From assembly GCA_017656235.1 (NCBI GenBank), contig JACDOF010000003.1, forward strand, positions 169,654 to 233,653: a stretch of DNA of 64,000 nucleotides, given 5' to 3'. The notes under the pieces were generated by a model. The model saw nothing but the letters and a program-made list of their open reading frames with translations. It made no database searches and was not told the DNA's origin. Numbering within the stretch: position 1 is the stretch's first letter; each line of letters opens with the position of its first letter. A program made the position numbers and the translations under genes. Shown here piece by piece: positions 10,354 through 20,028 of the stretch. Origin of the DNA: Brevibacillus sp. (GTDB lineage Bacteria; Bacillota; Bacilli; Brevibacillales; Brevibacillaceae).

Positions 10354-10384
10354 ATTATAGCGTACCAAACGCGCTCGTGCGCAA
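10354..10384 (-). promoter_or_regulatory. Probable acuABC promoter
   Basis: On the minus strand, consensus -10 TATAAT (10354-10359) with a candidate -35 TTGCGC (10379-10384). The 19-bp spacer is long. A CcpA operator was looked for, because acu genes are carbon-catabolite controlled in Bacillus, but no good match was seen. Confidence 0.45.
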
Positions 10385-10480
10385 TGTCGCGGAAGATTCA
10401 CAAAGCAGTGCCGTGATCTTTGGGTCTCTGCGAAAAAATTTTTCTTGATTTTGGGTGACTTCTTTTCCATCTCACTATCG

Positions 10481-10942
10481 GTGGCCAACCAGCGAAGAAG
10501 CAGTCCAAGGCCGCTTTACGGCGATCCGCAGGGGCAGCGTCAAAACGATGTGCCGCTGCCGACGTGATGCTGTTGCTGCTTCGATTCCCCTGCGGATACG
10601 TCGTTTTGCTGGCAGGTTGGCCAAACCATTCGCTGGCGAAAGGAACGCCCGCACTCGTCTCATACGAGAGTTTTGATGCAGCACCGGATCCCCTGATTGC
10701 CCGAAGTGCCGTCAGCATCCTGCAGATTGTATACATTGAATACAAAGCGAGTTCTGACAGGAGAGCGGCCATTTTCCGCGCTAACGACTTTGCCAACCAT
10801 CCAAACGGCGCCGTCCCGAAGCGGGGGCATGCGGGCCCTCCCGCTTCGGGATGGCGAAGCGGACAGTCCAGCCCCATTGGTGGTTGGCAACGGAGTGAGG
10901 AAGGGATAATGGCCGACTCTCCCTATCCAGACACCCTTTCTC
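10481..10942 (+). repeat. Dispersed modular intergenic element, copy B
   Basis: Same orientation as copy E. It holds the left module (GTGGCCAACCAGCGAAGAAG, then GATCCGCAGGGGCAGCG) and the right module (GACAGGAGAGCGGCCATTTT through CCCTATCCAGACACCCTTT). It has an extra internal inverted repeat, CCGCAGGGG with CCCCTGCGG, and GGCCAACC with GGTTGGCC further out, which fold the left half into a long hairpin. It lies between the acuABC promoter and the 3' end of the penicillin-binding protein gene. No gene is seen in 10385-10956. Confidence 0.82.
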
Positions 10943-10956
10943 TGAGACTGAACGGA

Positions 10957-10992
10957 TGAGAAGAAAGTGACCGTTCCGATTCGGAACGGTCA
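10957..10992 (-). terminator. Terminator of the penicillin-binding protein gene
   Basis: Ten-bp perfect stem TGACCGTTCC/GGAACGGTCA with a five-base loop (968-992), followed on the minus strand by CTTTCTTCTC. Confidence 0.7.
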
Positions 10993-11053
10993 GGAAGGCT
11001 TTCTGTCTCGAAGTCGATTGCGTTTTGGGCCACAGATATGGGGCGCGACAAGG

Positions 11054-14000
11054 TTACGACGGTTTTTTGCCCTGGACCTTTTGCGACGGCTGTGACTCGC
11101 CGTAGCTGTTGACGGCGGTCACGTAGTACCACCCGAATCGATCGGGGTTGGTGTTTACGTACGATGTGGATACAACCGTGTCGATCAGACTGAACGTTCC
11201 GTCGCGACTGGTACTGTAGTAGACGTTGTACGCGATGATTTGTCCGTTGTTTTGACCGGCTCCCCAGGACAGTTTTACCTCGTTCGCCGTGCTTGTCACC
11301 GTGACGTTGGAGGGAGGGGGAGGCAGCTCACCCTGCTGATCCGAAGGCGGGAGCTGATGGCCGTCGGGCTCGGTCGATGGCCATCCGGGTGTACCTGAAT
11401 CGGACGAACCCGGGTCACTCTGGTCAGGGAGCGGCAATCCCGGTATGTCACCGCCCGGAAGCGGATGATCCGGTACCCATCCATCTCCGCCGGTTACGCC
11501 GTATGAAGAAGGGGCCGATTCCTGTCCGGCAATGTCCACCGCAGTGACGTAATAAGCATGCTGGCCGGATGTTCCCTTTTCATCGGTAAACGTCGTAACC
11601 TTGGGATCTTTCACCGTCCCGATATGGGTAAAGATGCCGTCCACATCGGCACGGTAGACGCGATAGCCGAGCAGGTCAGGCTCCTGGGTCGATTTCCAGT
11701 TGAGAATCACCTTTCCGTCTGCCTTCGAGACAGTCAGGTCAAGCGGTGTATCCGGCGGACCGTTTTGCTCGATTCGCGGATCTTCTTCCTCCGGCAGGCG
11801 CTGCTCCCAGTCAAGCGGGCGCGTGGCCGCTTTCGGATTATGCTTTTTGATCTGTTCTTCGGTCACGTTGATCGGTTCCGGACTGCGGAAGAAGATCCCC
11901 TCGGTCACAAAGTCGTCCGGTGTGCCTTCTTTGGCCAGATAACGTTTTCCGTCGAATTCAACGATGCGTGCCTTTTGGTGCAGATCGTCCGCCTTGTTCG
12001 GGATGAACTGGCGGTTAAACAAGTCCGTGATCAGATGGCCAGCTTCTTTTGACAGTTCCGTGGGCAGAAGTCCCGACTTGCTGTCGACGGTAAAGCTGAC
12101 GATGCCATCCGGCTTTTCAAAGCGGGCATCGGCCTGTATCGCACTTGGTTCCAATGCCAGTACGTCCTTCATCACCTTGCCCCAGATCTCCATTGGCCGG
12201 GAACTGCTGGACCTGGGCAGCGGGTGCGGGACATCGTACCCGATCCAGACGCCGAGTGTGACCTCCGGCGTGTACCCGACAAACCAAAGATCGTTATCCG
12301 CATTGGTTGTTCCCGTCTTTCCGGCGACGTCCACACTGCGGGGGATATAGCGGCGGACGGCAGTGCCGGTACCCGCGTTGACGACGGTGCGCATCATGTC
12401 CGTCATCAGGTAGGCGGTTTGTTCGCTGAAGACGGGCTGTGGTTTGGTTTCGTGCCGGTAGACGATGTTGCCCTTGCTGTCCTCGATGCGCTCGATCATG
12501 TAAGCGTCGATAAACGAACCGCGATTGGCGAATGTGGCGTAGGCATTGGTTATCTCCTCTACGGTCAGGCCGTAGGTAAGGCCGCCGATCACGCCGGTTG
12601 CCGCGTGATAATCGCTCTCCACCAGAGTGGTTATCCCCATCTTTTTGACGAAGTCAAGCGCAGTGGGAATCGACACCTTGAGATACGTCTTGATTGCCGG
12701 GACGTTCCACGACATCCGCAGCGCTTCGCGAGCACTGATCATCCCGCGGTACTTGTAGTCCCAGTTTGCGGGAAGGTGGCTGCCCTTGGTGCCGTCGGCC
12801 AACAGCAGCGGCGAATCGTCTATCGGCGTGCCGGGCTGCAGCAGTCCCAGTTCAAACGCAGGTGCGTATGCAGCCAGCGGTTTCATTGCCGATCCCGGCT
12901 GGCGGGGAACGGTGGCGTGATTGGTCTGTTCGACGCGGAAGTCGCGGCCGCCGATCATTCCCAGGATGGCACCGGTGTCGTTGTCGATCATCATCGCTCC
13001 GACCTCTTCCAGTGCATCCTTGATCTCTTTTTTGCTGCCATTGCCCAGATTAACGGTGTACGTGGCGTTTTTGCCGAAGTTGTCGGGATCGCTGGCGATC
13101 GATTCCATGATCTGGTTTATCCGCTTGTCGATTGTGGTATAAATATGGTACCCGTTGCGCAGGATCTCGCGCCGCTTGTCTTCCAGCAGCTGTCTGTATT
13201 CGTTTGGGCCGATGCTGTCCTTGTCCCGCCCGGACTCTTTCAACTCCGCATCGAGCAGGGCCTGTGCGGCTCGCTCCTCCAGCTCCATCATCAGATGCGG
13301 GTGCTGGGAATAGGCACGGGCTGACGGTTTCGCCAGGAGTGCGCGCAAATCGGTATTGTACGCCTGGTCGTATTGCTCCTGAGTGATGAACTTGTTCTCC
13401 AGCATCCGGTCAAGCACCATTTTCTGCCGCTCTTTGCCGCGGCGGTAGCCGTCCTCTTCGAAGGGGATATACGCGGCTGGACTTTGCAGCATGCCGGCCA
13501 GATACGACGCTTCGGCCAGCGTCAAGTCACCCACGTCTTTGTTGAAGATACCCTTGGCTGCCGCCTGTACCCCGTAGACGTTGGACCCGTTGGCGCTTTT
13601 GCCAAAATACATCTCATTGAGGTAGGCCTCCAGGATTTGGTCCTTGGAAAACATACGCTCCAGTCTCAGCGCGTTGAAAATCTCTTTTACCTTCCGTTCG
13701 TGGCTCACTTCCCGTGAGAGCACCGTGATTTTGATTAACTGCTGGGTCAGCGTGCTCCCTCCGGTTACGACCGGCTGGTTGGTGAAATCCTGGTACGCGC
13801 CGCGAAGCGTCGACTGCAGCACGATTCCGTGATGGTCGTAAAAGTGCTTGTCCTCTGTGGCGATGATTGCGTTAATCAAATGGTGGGAAACTTCGGACAG
13901 CTTCACCAGACGGCGATCCTCTTCCGCGCGAAGCTGCCCGATCAGGCTGCCATCGCTGTAGTAGGCAAAGCCGGTCAGGTGATTGCTGAAGATTTTTTCC

Positions 14001-14200
14001 TCGTATTCTTCACGGCTGCGGATGGGCTCGTCCTTCACGAGTGACGCGACATAGCCGGTCAGTACACCGCCCGCCAAAACCATCCCCATGGCGCCGAGCA
14101 ATAGCAAAAGCTGCAGTGCGAAAATGGCCGGATGTTTTCGTTTACCATTGCGGCGCTTGGGCTTGGCCGGTTTGCCGGCAGCCGGTTGGTTCTTGTCCAT
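11054..14200 (-). CDS. Class A penicillin-binding protein with C-terminal fibronectin type III domains
   Basis: 1048 residues, a bifunctional cell-wall synthase. A cytoplasmic Lys-rich tail and a membrane segment (about 26-50) precede the GT51 glycosyltransferase, which shows ATEDKHFYDHHG at 114-125 and GGSTLTQQL at 147-155. The transpeptidase follows, with the active-site SAMK at 437-440, SWN at 497-499 and KTG at 628-630. After the catalytic part come two fibronectin type III-like domains, about 785-865 and 955-1045, separated by a Pro/Gly/Asp-rich linker. PBP1A/PBP1B-type enzymes of spore formers often have such tails. It is transcribed alone, divergent from tyrS; GGGGGGA precedes the ATG. 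Confidence 0.95.
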   Translation of the reverse strand: MDKNQPAAGKPAKPKRRNGKRKHPAIFALQLLLLLGAMGMVLAGGVLTGYVASLVKDEPIRSREEYEEKIFSNHLTGFAYYSDGSLIGQLRAEEDRRLVKLSEVSHHLINAIIATEDKHFYDHHGIVLQSTLRGAYQDFTNQPVVTGGSTLTQQLIKITVLSREVSHERKVKEIFNALRLERMFSKDQILEAYLNEMYFGKSANGSNVYGVQAAAKGIFNKDVGDLTLAEASYLAGMLQSPAAYIPFEEDGYRRGKERQKMVLDRMLENKFITQEQYDQAYNTDLRALLAKPSARAYSQHPHLMMELEERAAQALLDAELKESGRDKDSIGPNEYRQLLEDKRREILRNGYHIYTTIDKRINQIMESIASDPDNFGKNATYTVNLGNGSKKEIKDALEEVGAMMIDNDTGAILGMIGGRDFRVEQTNHATVPRQPGSAMKPLAAYAPAFELGLLQPGTPIDDSPLLLADGTKGSHLPANWDYKYRGMISAREALRMSWNVPAIKTYLKVSIPTALDFVKKMGITTLVESDYHAATGVIGGLTYGLTVEEITNAYATFANRGSFIDAYMIERIEDSKGNIVYRHETKPQPVFSEQTAYLMTDMMRTVVNAGTGTAVRRYIPRSVDVAGKTGTTNADNDLWFVGYTPEVTLGVWIGYDVPHPLPRSSSSRPMEIWGKVMKDVLALEPSAIQADARFEKPDGIVSFTVDSKSGLLPTELSKEAGHLITDLFNRQFIPNKADDLHQKARIVEFDGKRYLAKEGTPDDFVTEGIFFRSPEPINVTEEQIKKHNPKAATRPLDWEQRLPEEEDPRIEQNGPPDTPLDLTVSKADGKVILNWKSTQEPDLLGYRVYRADVDGIFTHIGTVKDPKVTTFTDEKGTSGQHAYYVTAVDIAGQESAPSSYGVTGGDGWVPDHPLPGGDIPGLPLPDQSDPGSSDSGTPGWPSTEPDGHQLPPSDQQGELPPPPSNVTVTSTANEVKLSWGAGQNNGQIIAYNVYYSTSRDGTFSLIDTVVSTSYVNTNPDRFGWYYVTAVNSYGESQPSQKVQGKKPS

Positions 14201-14229
14201 TATGTACGTCCCCCCTAATTACGTTCCTA

Positions 14230-14235
14230 ATTATA
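14230..14235 (-). promoter_or_regulatory. Extended -10 promoter of the penicillin-binding protein gene
   Basis: On the minus strand TGATATAAT, a full extended -10 element. The -35 is poor. The transcription start would be about 25 bases before the ATG. Confidence 0.5.
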
Positions 14236-14286
14236 TCACATCACCGGAAGCGCGAATACAACGTTGTCGGACGATGGCAGGACTCG

Positions 14287-14316
14287 TTGACAGGAAACGG
14301 ATGAGTGTGATTAAAT
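14287..14316 (+). promoter_or_regulatory. tyrS promoter
   Basis: Consensus -35 TTGACA (14287-14292), 18-bp spacer, -10 TTAAAT (14311-14316). It starts the T-box leader near 14323. Confidence 0.65.
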
Positions 14317-14322
14317 GAGGAC

Positions 14323-14626
14323 GATGTGCGTTGCCATTTGTCATAAAAAAAGTGCGAAGAAAGGCGACAGTAGTTGCAGACAAGGCGTCGTACCAGGTTG
14401 GCCGGGACGAAAAGAGGGGCTGTTCCCGACACCCTGACAGAGAGCTGGTGGCAGGTGCAAACCAGTGTCGCGGTCTGTGGCGAATTACACGCCCGGAGCA
14501 TGTCGACGGCAGTCGACCGGTCGATCAGGCCGTTATCGCAAGGAGCGGGAAGCTGGCCTGCGGCAGCTTCCAAGTAGGGTGGTACCGCGAGACACAATCT
14601 CGTCCCTAACCGGGACGGGTTTTTTT
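14323..14626 (+). promoter_or_regulatory. Tyrosine T-box leader with terminator
   Basis: The canonical T-box AGGGTGGTACCGCG is at 14576-14589, followed by the terminator stem CGTCCC/GGGACG (14601-14617) and seven T residues. Uncharged tRNA-Tyr would pair through its acceptor end with the T-box and stabilise the antiterminator. The likely specifier is the TAC at 14486-14488, in GAATTACAC, since a purine follows it as in known specifier loops; this exact position is inferred. The roughly 300-nt length is normal for a full stem I to III leader. Confidence 0.93.
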
Positions 14627-14667
14627 ATTTTATCCCAAAACGACAAACAAGGAGTGTTAGGCGAACG

Positions 14668-15963
14668 ATGAGCCAAACGGAAACGGGTAAAATCGATGCG
14701 ACAGAGCAGCGGGTACGTTACGACCTGAGCAGGGAACAACAGCAGGAGGTAGAGCGGCAGTTGGCCGTTATCCGCCGCGGTGTGGCGGAAATCGTGCCGG
14801 AAGAGGAACTGCGCCATAAACTGGAGCGGTTTGTCGCCACCGGTAAACCGCTGAAAGTCAAGCTGGGCCTTGATCCTTCCGCCCCCGACATTCACGTCGG
14901 CCATACGGTCGTGCTGCAAAAACTGCGCCAGTTTCAGGAACTGGGCCACACGGTACAGCTTCTGATCGGAGATTTTACCGGGCGGATCGGTGATCCTACC
15001 GGCAAATCGGAGACGCGCAAGCAGCTTACGGAAGAGCAGGTAAAGGAAAATGCCAAAAGTTACATGGAACAGTTCGGCAAGGTACTGGATACATCAAAAG
15101 TGGAACTCTATTACAACTCCAAATGGCTGGCGCCGATGACGTTCGCGGACGTTGTGCAGTTGGCGGCGATGACCACCGTCGCCCGGATGCTGGAGCGGGA
15201 CGACTTTGAAAAGCGGTACAACAGCGGACTGCCCATTTCGATTCACGAGTTTTTCTACCCGCTGATGCAGGGTTACGATTCCGTGGCGCTGGGCTGCGAC
15301 ATCGAACTGGGTGGAACGGATCAGAAGTTTAACTTGTTGATGGGCCGCCACCTGCAGAAAGAGTATGGCCAGGAGCCGCAGGTAATCATCACGATGCCGC
15401 TTCTGGAAGGGTTGGACGGTGTGCAGAAGATGTCCAAGAGTTTGGGCAACTACATCGGTGTCAATGAACCGCCCAACGAGATTTACGGGAAGACCATGTC
15501 GGTTCCCGATGAGCTGATGCTCAAGTACTACGAGCTGACGACCGATGTTCCGCTTGAGGAGCTGGAGCGGTTGAAAGACGGGTTGGCTGATGGTTCGATC
15601 CATCCGCGTGACGCCAAGATGAAACTGGCCAAAACGCTGGTGCGTCTCTACCACGGCGAGCAGGCGGCAGAGGAAGCGGAGCAGCACTTCAAGACGGTTT
15701 TCCAGCAGCGGGCTTTGCCGACGGACATTCCGGAAGTGGCCCTGAGGGCTTCTGACTATGAGCAGGGCGAGGTCGGCATTGTCGCTCTGCTGTTTGACGC
15801 AAAACTGGTGGAGAGCAAAGGAGAGGCCCGCCGGATGATTCAACAGGGGGCTGTGAAAGTAAATGAAGAAAAAATAACAGACATCAATCTTGTGCTCCCG
15901 CTCGAAGAGGGTATGATCGTGCAGGTGGGCAAGCGCAAGTTTGCCAAAGTTAAGCTGCTCTGA
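14668..15963 (+). CDS. tyrS: Tyrosyl-tRNA synthetase
   Basis: 431 residues. Class I synthetase that charges tRNA-Tyr. The HIGH-equivalent HVGH is at 76-79, after [10 protein letters not shown], and KMSKS is at 254-258. The C-terminal S4-type RNA-binding domain begins about residue 365 ([18 protein letters not shown]). The sequence around the HIGH motif resembles the TyrZ-type subgroup rather than the E. coli-like TyrS subgroup, so tyrZ would also be a fair name. The best ribosome-binding site, AAGGAG, lies 13 bases before the ATG, which is a long spacing. It is controlled by the T-box leader just upstream. Confidence 0.96.
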   Translation: MSQTETGKIDATEQRVRYDLSREQQQEVERQLAVIRRGVAEIVPEEELRHKLERFVATGKPLKVKLGLDPSAPDIHVGHTVVLQKLRQFQELGHTVQLLIGDFTGRIGDPTGKSETRKQLTEEQVKENAKSYMEQFGKVLDTSKVELYYNSKWLAPMTFADVVQLAAMTTVARMLERDDFEKRYNSGLPISIHEFFYPLMQGYDSVALGCDIELGGTDQKFNLLMGRHLQKEYGQEPQVIITMPLLEGLDGVQKMSKSLGNYIGVNEPPNEIYGKTMSVPDELMLKYYELTTDVPLEELERLKDGLADGSIHPRDAKMKLAKTLVRLYHGEQAAEEAEQHFKTVFQQRALPTDIPEVALRASDYEQGEVGIVALLFDAKLVESKGEARRMIQQGAVKVNEEKITDINLVLPLEEGMIVQVGKRKFAKVKLL

Positions 15964-15969
15964 GCACGC

Positions 15970-15997
15970 AAAAAAGGACCTCGGATGAGGTCCTTTT
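15970..15997. terminator. Bidirectional terminator between tyrS and rpsD
   Basis: Nine-bp stem AAGGACCTC/GAGGTCCTT with a GGAT loop, A-rich on the left and T-rich on the right, so it works for tyrS (plus) and rpsD (minus). Confidence 0.88.
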
Positions 15998-16008
15998 CCA
16001 TTTGCCAA

Positions 16009-16605
16009 TTAACGGCTGTAGAACTCGACGATCAGTTTCTCGTTGATTTCTGCCGGCATTTCTTCACGCTCTGGCAGGCGGGTAAACGTTCCTTCCATTG
16101 CGTTGTCGTTGAATGAAATGTAGTTCGGCAGGAAGGTGCGCGCCTCCAGCGAGTCTTTGATAATCGCCAGATTGCGGGATTTCTCGCGCACACTGATCAC
16201 ATCGCCCGGTTGTACGCGATAGGAAGGGATGTTTACTTTCTTGCCGTTTACCAGGAAGTGACCGTGGGTAACCAGTTGACGGGCTGCCGGACGAGTCGGG
16301 GCGAAGCCCATGCGGTACACCACGTTGTCCAGACGGGACTCCAGCAATTTCATGAAGTTCTCGCCGTGTACACCAGGCATTTTGGCCGCCTGTTGGAACG
16401 TGCGGCGGAACTGCTTTTCGCTGACGCCAAACATGTGACGCAGTTTTTGCTTTTCTTGAAGCTGAATCCCGTACTCGCTCAGTTTGCGCCGAGCGTGGCC
16501 GTGCTGACCAGGCGGGTAGTTGCGCTTAAGGTCTTTACCGGTTCCGTCCAGGGAAATGCCCAGACGACGTGCAAGTTTGTAACGTGGTCCAGTGTAACGT
16601 GACAT
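16009..16605 (-). CDS. rpsD: Small ribosomal subunit protein S4
   Basis: 198 residues. Primary 16S rRNA-binding protein of the 30S body, and an autogenous regulator in Bacillus. It begins [17 protein letters not shown] and contains the S4 RNA-binding domain ([19 protein letters not shown], then [18 protein letters not shown]). The start at 16605 follows AAAGGAG by nine bases; an in-frame ATG ten codons further upstream lacks such a site. It is monocistronic and convergent with tyrS, as in other Bacillales. Confidence 0.98.
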   Translation of the reverse strand: MSRYTGPRYKLARRLGISLDGTGKDLKRNYPPGQHGHARRKLSEYGIQLQEKQKLRHMFGVSEKQFRRTFQQAAKMPGVHGENFMKLLESRLDNVVYRMGFAPTRPAARQLVTHGHFLVNGKKVNIPSYRVQPGDVISVREKSRNLAIIKDSLEARTFLPNYISFNDNAMEGTFTRLPEREEMPAEINEKLIVEFYSR

Positions 16606-16808
16606 GCTTTCAGTCTCCTTTAATGTGGGATTCACAGGTGTTTACTTCCAAGAGGCTAGTTTCATCTTTACCTACACGAACTTCGAACGGTAGCGTTTTC
16701 GCATCGTGCTCCTCATGGGATTTATCCAGCCGCCGCCCATAAGGGATGAAACTAAGAGGGTGTCCTCCTGTTTTTACCTGCAATCAATGCTACCCTGCTG
16801 AACATACA
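16606..16808 (-). promoter_or_regulatory. Structured rpsD leader, probable S4-binding autoregulatory RNA
   Basis: The 200-nt leader contains the complementary pair TAGTTTCATC / GATGAAACTA, which closes a large internal region. This fits the Firmicutes rpsD leader that binds S4 for feedback control. The assignment rests on this long-range helix, the gene identity and the leader length; the pseudoknot was not modelled. Confidence 0.7.
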
Positions 16809-16814
16809 TCCAAT

Positions 16815-16842
16815 ATTATATGCTCGAGATCGGGAAAGTCAA
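16815..16842 (-). promoter_or_regulatory. rpsD promoter
   Basis: On the minus strand -35 TTGACT (16837-16842), 16-bp spacer, consensus -10 TATAAT (16815-16820). Confidence 0.8.
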
Positions 16843-16864
16843 GACCCTCCCTGTACCTCCACAA

Positions 16865-19177
16865 TTAATATTCATACATGTAAGAGGGCGCCCTGCCCAG
16901 ATTCAGTTCATTGCGCTTTTCCAGGAAACGGGAAAAAGCTACAGCAGCGTCAGCCCGGCTGACCACTCGTGCAGGTGTGAACTTTCCGTCCGGCGCAGTC
17001 ATGATCCCTAGTGTGGTGACAATGGCGATGGTGCCCCGCTGATCTGCGTCAATATCTGTCACATTGCTTGCAAACATGTCCTCGTAGTCGGCAAGCTTGT
17101 GCAGTCCAAGTGCACGAACCAGCATGTCGGCCAGTTCGGCGCGCGTGATCGTCTCCTCCGGTTTTAGCATGTCCGCGTCCTTGCTCAAGAGTCCAGCCTG
17201 CACGGCCGCTTCGACGTAGGCGAAGTACGGAGAGCTGGCAGCCACATCGTCAAAGGTGGCTTTCGTAAGCGCGTAGCGTTCCGGGTAGAAGTGCCCCTGG
17301 TTCAAGGTGATCATCAGCATCTTGATCATTTCACCGCGGGTAATCGGCCGCTCCGGCATCAGTTTGCCGTCGATCAGCGAAATGGCGTCGTACTGATACA
17401 TCAAGCTAAGCTGTTTTTCAGCCGGGTGCCCCTCCAGGTCAGCCGGTTTAATACGATGCAGCGAGATTGGTTTTCCTGTCGCCTGGCTGATCCACTCTCC
17501 TGTTTCGGCATGCAGGACGTAGGGCGTATCAAACGGCGTGCTGGACGTGCGGTAAACCAGCTTGGCCACTGGATCGCCGGCAGGCTCTCCGCGTCCCATC
17601 TTGATCATCTCTTCACGATTGGGAGGGAGCACGTACACCAGTTCCAGTACGGATTCGTCCCACCAGGCTTCGACAGCTTCCTCGGCACTGCGATAAGCAG
17701 GCGGCTCGTCCGGATAGCTTTCGCCGCCCTGATCGACATAGTACTCCTCAATCTCTCCCGCAATCGTATTGAACGTGACGGAAGCCGTTCCGGTTGCCGT
17801 CTGGATACCGTCGATAAACCGGTTAAAATGGACGCTGACACGCGGACTGTTATCGACTTTGGAATAGTCGCGAACTTGGGTCAAGTACAGCCCCGAGGCG
17901 ATAGCCGGCGAGAATTTTTTCAAAGCGGCGATCGCTTTTTCTGTCAGCTGCTCCTTCGTCCATTCACCCTTTTTCTCGTTCTCCGTTTTCGCTCCCAGCG
18001 GACGCAAATCACTCCGGTAATAATGGAGCACGTCACCGGTTTGGGCGTCAAGGGTTACAGAAACGTACTGCTTTTCGTCTTGTCCCTTTGTTTCGTAATG
18101 CAATCTCCAGGTGCCTTGTCCGCTGCGGAACTCGTTTTCATGGTAGTTGACGGAATTCAGCACATAGTCGGACAATCCGAACAGCTTGCTGGCCAATGCT
18201 GCCGCCGCTTCCTGACTCAACATAGTCCCGCTGTTGTGCGGCGTCAGAGGGTGTTGGGTGACAGGAGTGGGCTCTTGCTCTTCTTCAATCGGATCCCGCC
18301 AGTTTGTAAGCGGTTGGCCCGATTGGGCATCGACCACGAAATCAAACGGATTTTGGTAAACCAGGAACGGTTTTTCACGGGAGACATGAGGCCGATCCCA
18401 CGGCAGGAAGTAGACCGGTTTTGCGACAGAAGACGTTTTGAATACCTCCGCCGCCTGTTCTTCCGTGATCAACTCGCTTGGTTCCGGGAAGGTGATGCCG
18501 TCATTCCAGTTCAAATCGAAGCTGGTCACGGTTCCTTCTCCATCGACGGTAATGTTTATTCCGTTCTCGGGAAAGAGGATGTCATTGACAACACGCGCAT
18601 AATGGAAGGAATGGTACACGGTTTTGCCCAGCGGCGGTTTCTCCTCCGGGATGTTGAGGTCGTACAGGCGGACTTCCGCCTTCTTGCCGGAAGCGTACTG
18701 CTGTATAAATTTCTCCGCGATGGCAGCTGCTTCGTCCCGGGAAATGAGCTGTTTGACCTGGTCGTCGTCCCGTCTGTTTTTGTAGTGGTTGTAGGATGTC
18801 AATTCTCCACTGTCGGCGTTGATCGAGACGCTGAAGGCGGGACCGCCCGGTTCACCGTTTTTTCCTTTCACTTCCCAATGAAAACTCCATACCGGAAACG
18901 ATCGCCAATGATCCCGGTTCTGAAACGAGGTGTTTGTCAGGACGGCATCAGCAGGAAGGCGCACGTATTTTTGGGCGATGGCCAGCGCTTCCTGTTTGCT
19001 CAGCTTAACCTGGCTGCCGGGGGCTGCCGCTACCTTTTCAGATGCGGGTATGGCTGAAGGCTGGGTGACGGAAGCAGCAGGCGTATGTGCAGGCGCTGCC
19101 TGGACCGTTGCCAGCGGGATCAAAAGAGAAGCGGACAGAATGAATCCAGTGGTGCGCTTGAGCATGTGATGTTTCAT
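16865..19177 (-). CDS. Secreted surface protein: YcdB/PepSY-like repeats plus three SLH domains
   Basis: 770 residues. A signal peptide (about 1-28, ending TVQAAPA) is followed by repeated segments of the YcdB/YcdC or PepSY-like type, with recurring patterns such as LSKQEALAIAQKY, ISRDEAAAIAEKF and LSQEAAAALASKLF, each followed by a DAQTG or NADSG turn. From about residue 590 come three S-layer homology motifs (PITRGEMIKML, TITRAELADMLVRA, VVSRADAAVAFSRFL), which in Gram-positives bind pyruvylated secondary wall polymer. It is therefore likely a wall-anchored exported protein. PepSY-like domains are thought to inhibit proteases, but the role here is unknown. AAGGAGG precedes the ATG. Confidence 0.87.
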   Translation of the reverse strand: MKHHMLKRTTGFILSASLLIPLATVQAAPAHTPAASVTQPSAIPASEKVAAAPGSQVKLSKQEALAIAQKYVRLPADAVLTNTSFQNRDHWRSFPVWSFHWEVKGKNGEPGGPAFSVSINADSGELTSYNHYKNRRDDDQVKQLISRDEAAAIAEKFIQQYASGKKAEVRLYDLNIPEEKPPLGKTVYHSFHYARVVNDILFPENGINITVDGEGTVTSFDLNWNDGITFPEPSELITEEQAAEVFKTSSVAKPVYFLPWDRPHVSREKPFLVYQNPFDFVVDAQSGQPLTNWRDPIEEEQEPTPVTQHPLTPHNSGTMLSQEAAAALASKLFGLSDYVLNSVNYHENEFRSGQGTWRLHYETKGQDEKQYVSVTLDAQTGDVLHYYRSDLRPLGAKTENEKKGEWTKEQLTEKAIAALKKFSPAIASGLYLTQVRDYSKVDNSPRVSVHFNRFIDGIQTATGTASVTFNTIAGEIEEYYVDQGGESYPDEPPAYRSAEEAVEAWWDESVLELVYVLPPNREEMIKMGRGEPAGDPVAKLVYRTSSTPFDTPYVLHAETGEWISQATGKPISLHRIKPADLEGHPAEKQLSLMYQYDAISLIDGKLMPERPITRGEMIKMLMITLNQGHFYPERYALTKATFDDVAASSPYFAYVEAAVQAGLLSKDADMLKPEETITRAELADMLVRALGLHKLADYEDMFASNVTDIDADQRGTIAIVTTLGIMTAPDGKFTPARVVSRADAAVAFSRFLEKRNELNLGRAPSYMYEY

Positions 19178-19296
19178 GTGGATACCTCCTTGTGCTTTTC
19201 TCGATTATCATTGGTGTAGACGGTATGGATCCTGCTTCCGTTTCAGCCTTTCCGTTTTTTTGAAAAGAAACGAAAGGTTGCGAGTGACTGTCAAAG

Positions 19297-19329
19297 ATTA
19301 TAGCAAGTGACCCCAAAAGCCTATATAAT
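19297..19329. promoter_or_regulatory. Divergent promoter region
   Basis: Minus strand: TGCTATAAT at about 19297-19305, an extended -10 for the SLH gene. Plus strand: TATAAT at 19324-19329 for the histidine phosphatase. Neither has a good -35. Confidence 0.4.
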
Positions 19330-19368
19330 GTAAAAAGAGGGAAAGGAAGCGAGCGGGGAGGGGTACCG

Positions 19369-19974
19369 ATGGAAACGATTCTGTACTTGATCCGGCACGG
19401 GGAAACCGGATGGAACCGATTGAAGCGCATTCAGGGACACAGCGATCTGCCGCTGACGGCCGTTGGAGAGAGACAGGCCGACTGCCTTGCTGCCCGCTTT
19501 GCCGGTCGACCGCTTTCCATCGTCTACTCCAGCGATTTAAAGCGGGCGTACGAAACGGCCAGAAGGTTGGCTGACATGGCCGGACTTGAGGTTCGCACCA
19601 CGCCCGACCTGCGCGAACGGAATTACGGAGAATGGGAAGGTTTGACCTACCAGGAGATAGAAGAACGGTATGGAACCGCTGTGAGGGATGAAGCGAAGTA
19701 CGGGATCGAGCCGTTTGAGGCGATGCAGCGGCGCGCGAAGACGTGCTTGACGTCGATTGCCGAAAACCATCCCGACCAGATGGTTGCCGTCGTGAGCCAT
19801 GGCGGTTTGATTAATGCTTTTCTTCATTTGGTGACCGACGGTGTCCAGGGTACAGGGGTGACCAGGATCGAAAATACAGGCATCACCACCTTTCGATACC
19901 GATCCGGCCAGTGGGACGTTTTGCAAGTAAATGATATCGGACATTTGCAAGAGCCCCCGCTGACAGCCGGTTAA
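19369..19974 (+). CDS. Histidine phosphatase family protein (phosphoglycerate-mutase-like)
   Basis: 201 residues. The phosphohistidine signature LIRHGETGWN is at residues 7-16, the RERNYGEWEG segment at about 83, and the second catalytic histidine in VVSHGG at about 142. This pattern fits cofactor-independent small phosphatases (CobC, PhoE or GpmB-like) rather than true glycolytic mutase. The substrate is unknown. GGGGAGGGG precedes the ATG. Confidence 0.9.
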   Translation: METILYLIRHGETGWNRLKRIQGHSDLPLTAVGERQADCLAARFAGRPLSIVYSSDLKRAYETARRLADMAGLEVRTTPDLRERNYGEWEGLTYQEIEERYGTAVRDEAKYGIEPFEAMQRRAKTCLTSIAENHPDQMVAVVSHGGLINAFLHLVTDGVQGTGVTRIENTGITTFRYRSGQWDVLQVNDIGHLQEPPLTAG

Positions 19975-20028
19975 TCTGTTTGTGGTTCGGGAAAAAACGC
20001 AAGATGGGGAAGGGGAAGAGGGAGATTA

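Noticed and set aside
10345..10375. CcpA (cre) site at the acuABC promoter
   Set aside because: Expected by analogy with B. subtilis, but the best match TTGGTACGCTATAA misses several fixed positions.
10398..10959. Overlapping frames on both strands in copy B
   Set aside because: None has a ribosome-binding site; frames are not kept between repeat copies, so the element is not coding.
14386..14394. TAC at 14390 as the T-box specifier codon
   Set aside because: It is followed by C and lies too early; the TAC at 14486-14488, followed by A, fits specifier loops better.
17291..19057. Long plus-strand open frame (588 codons)
   Set aside because: It lies opposite the SLH protein gene, has no recognisable domain or ribosome-binding site, and is explained by codon bias of the real gene.
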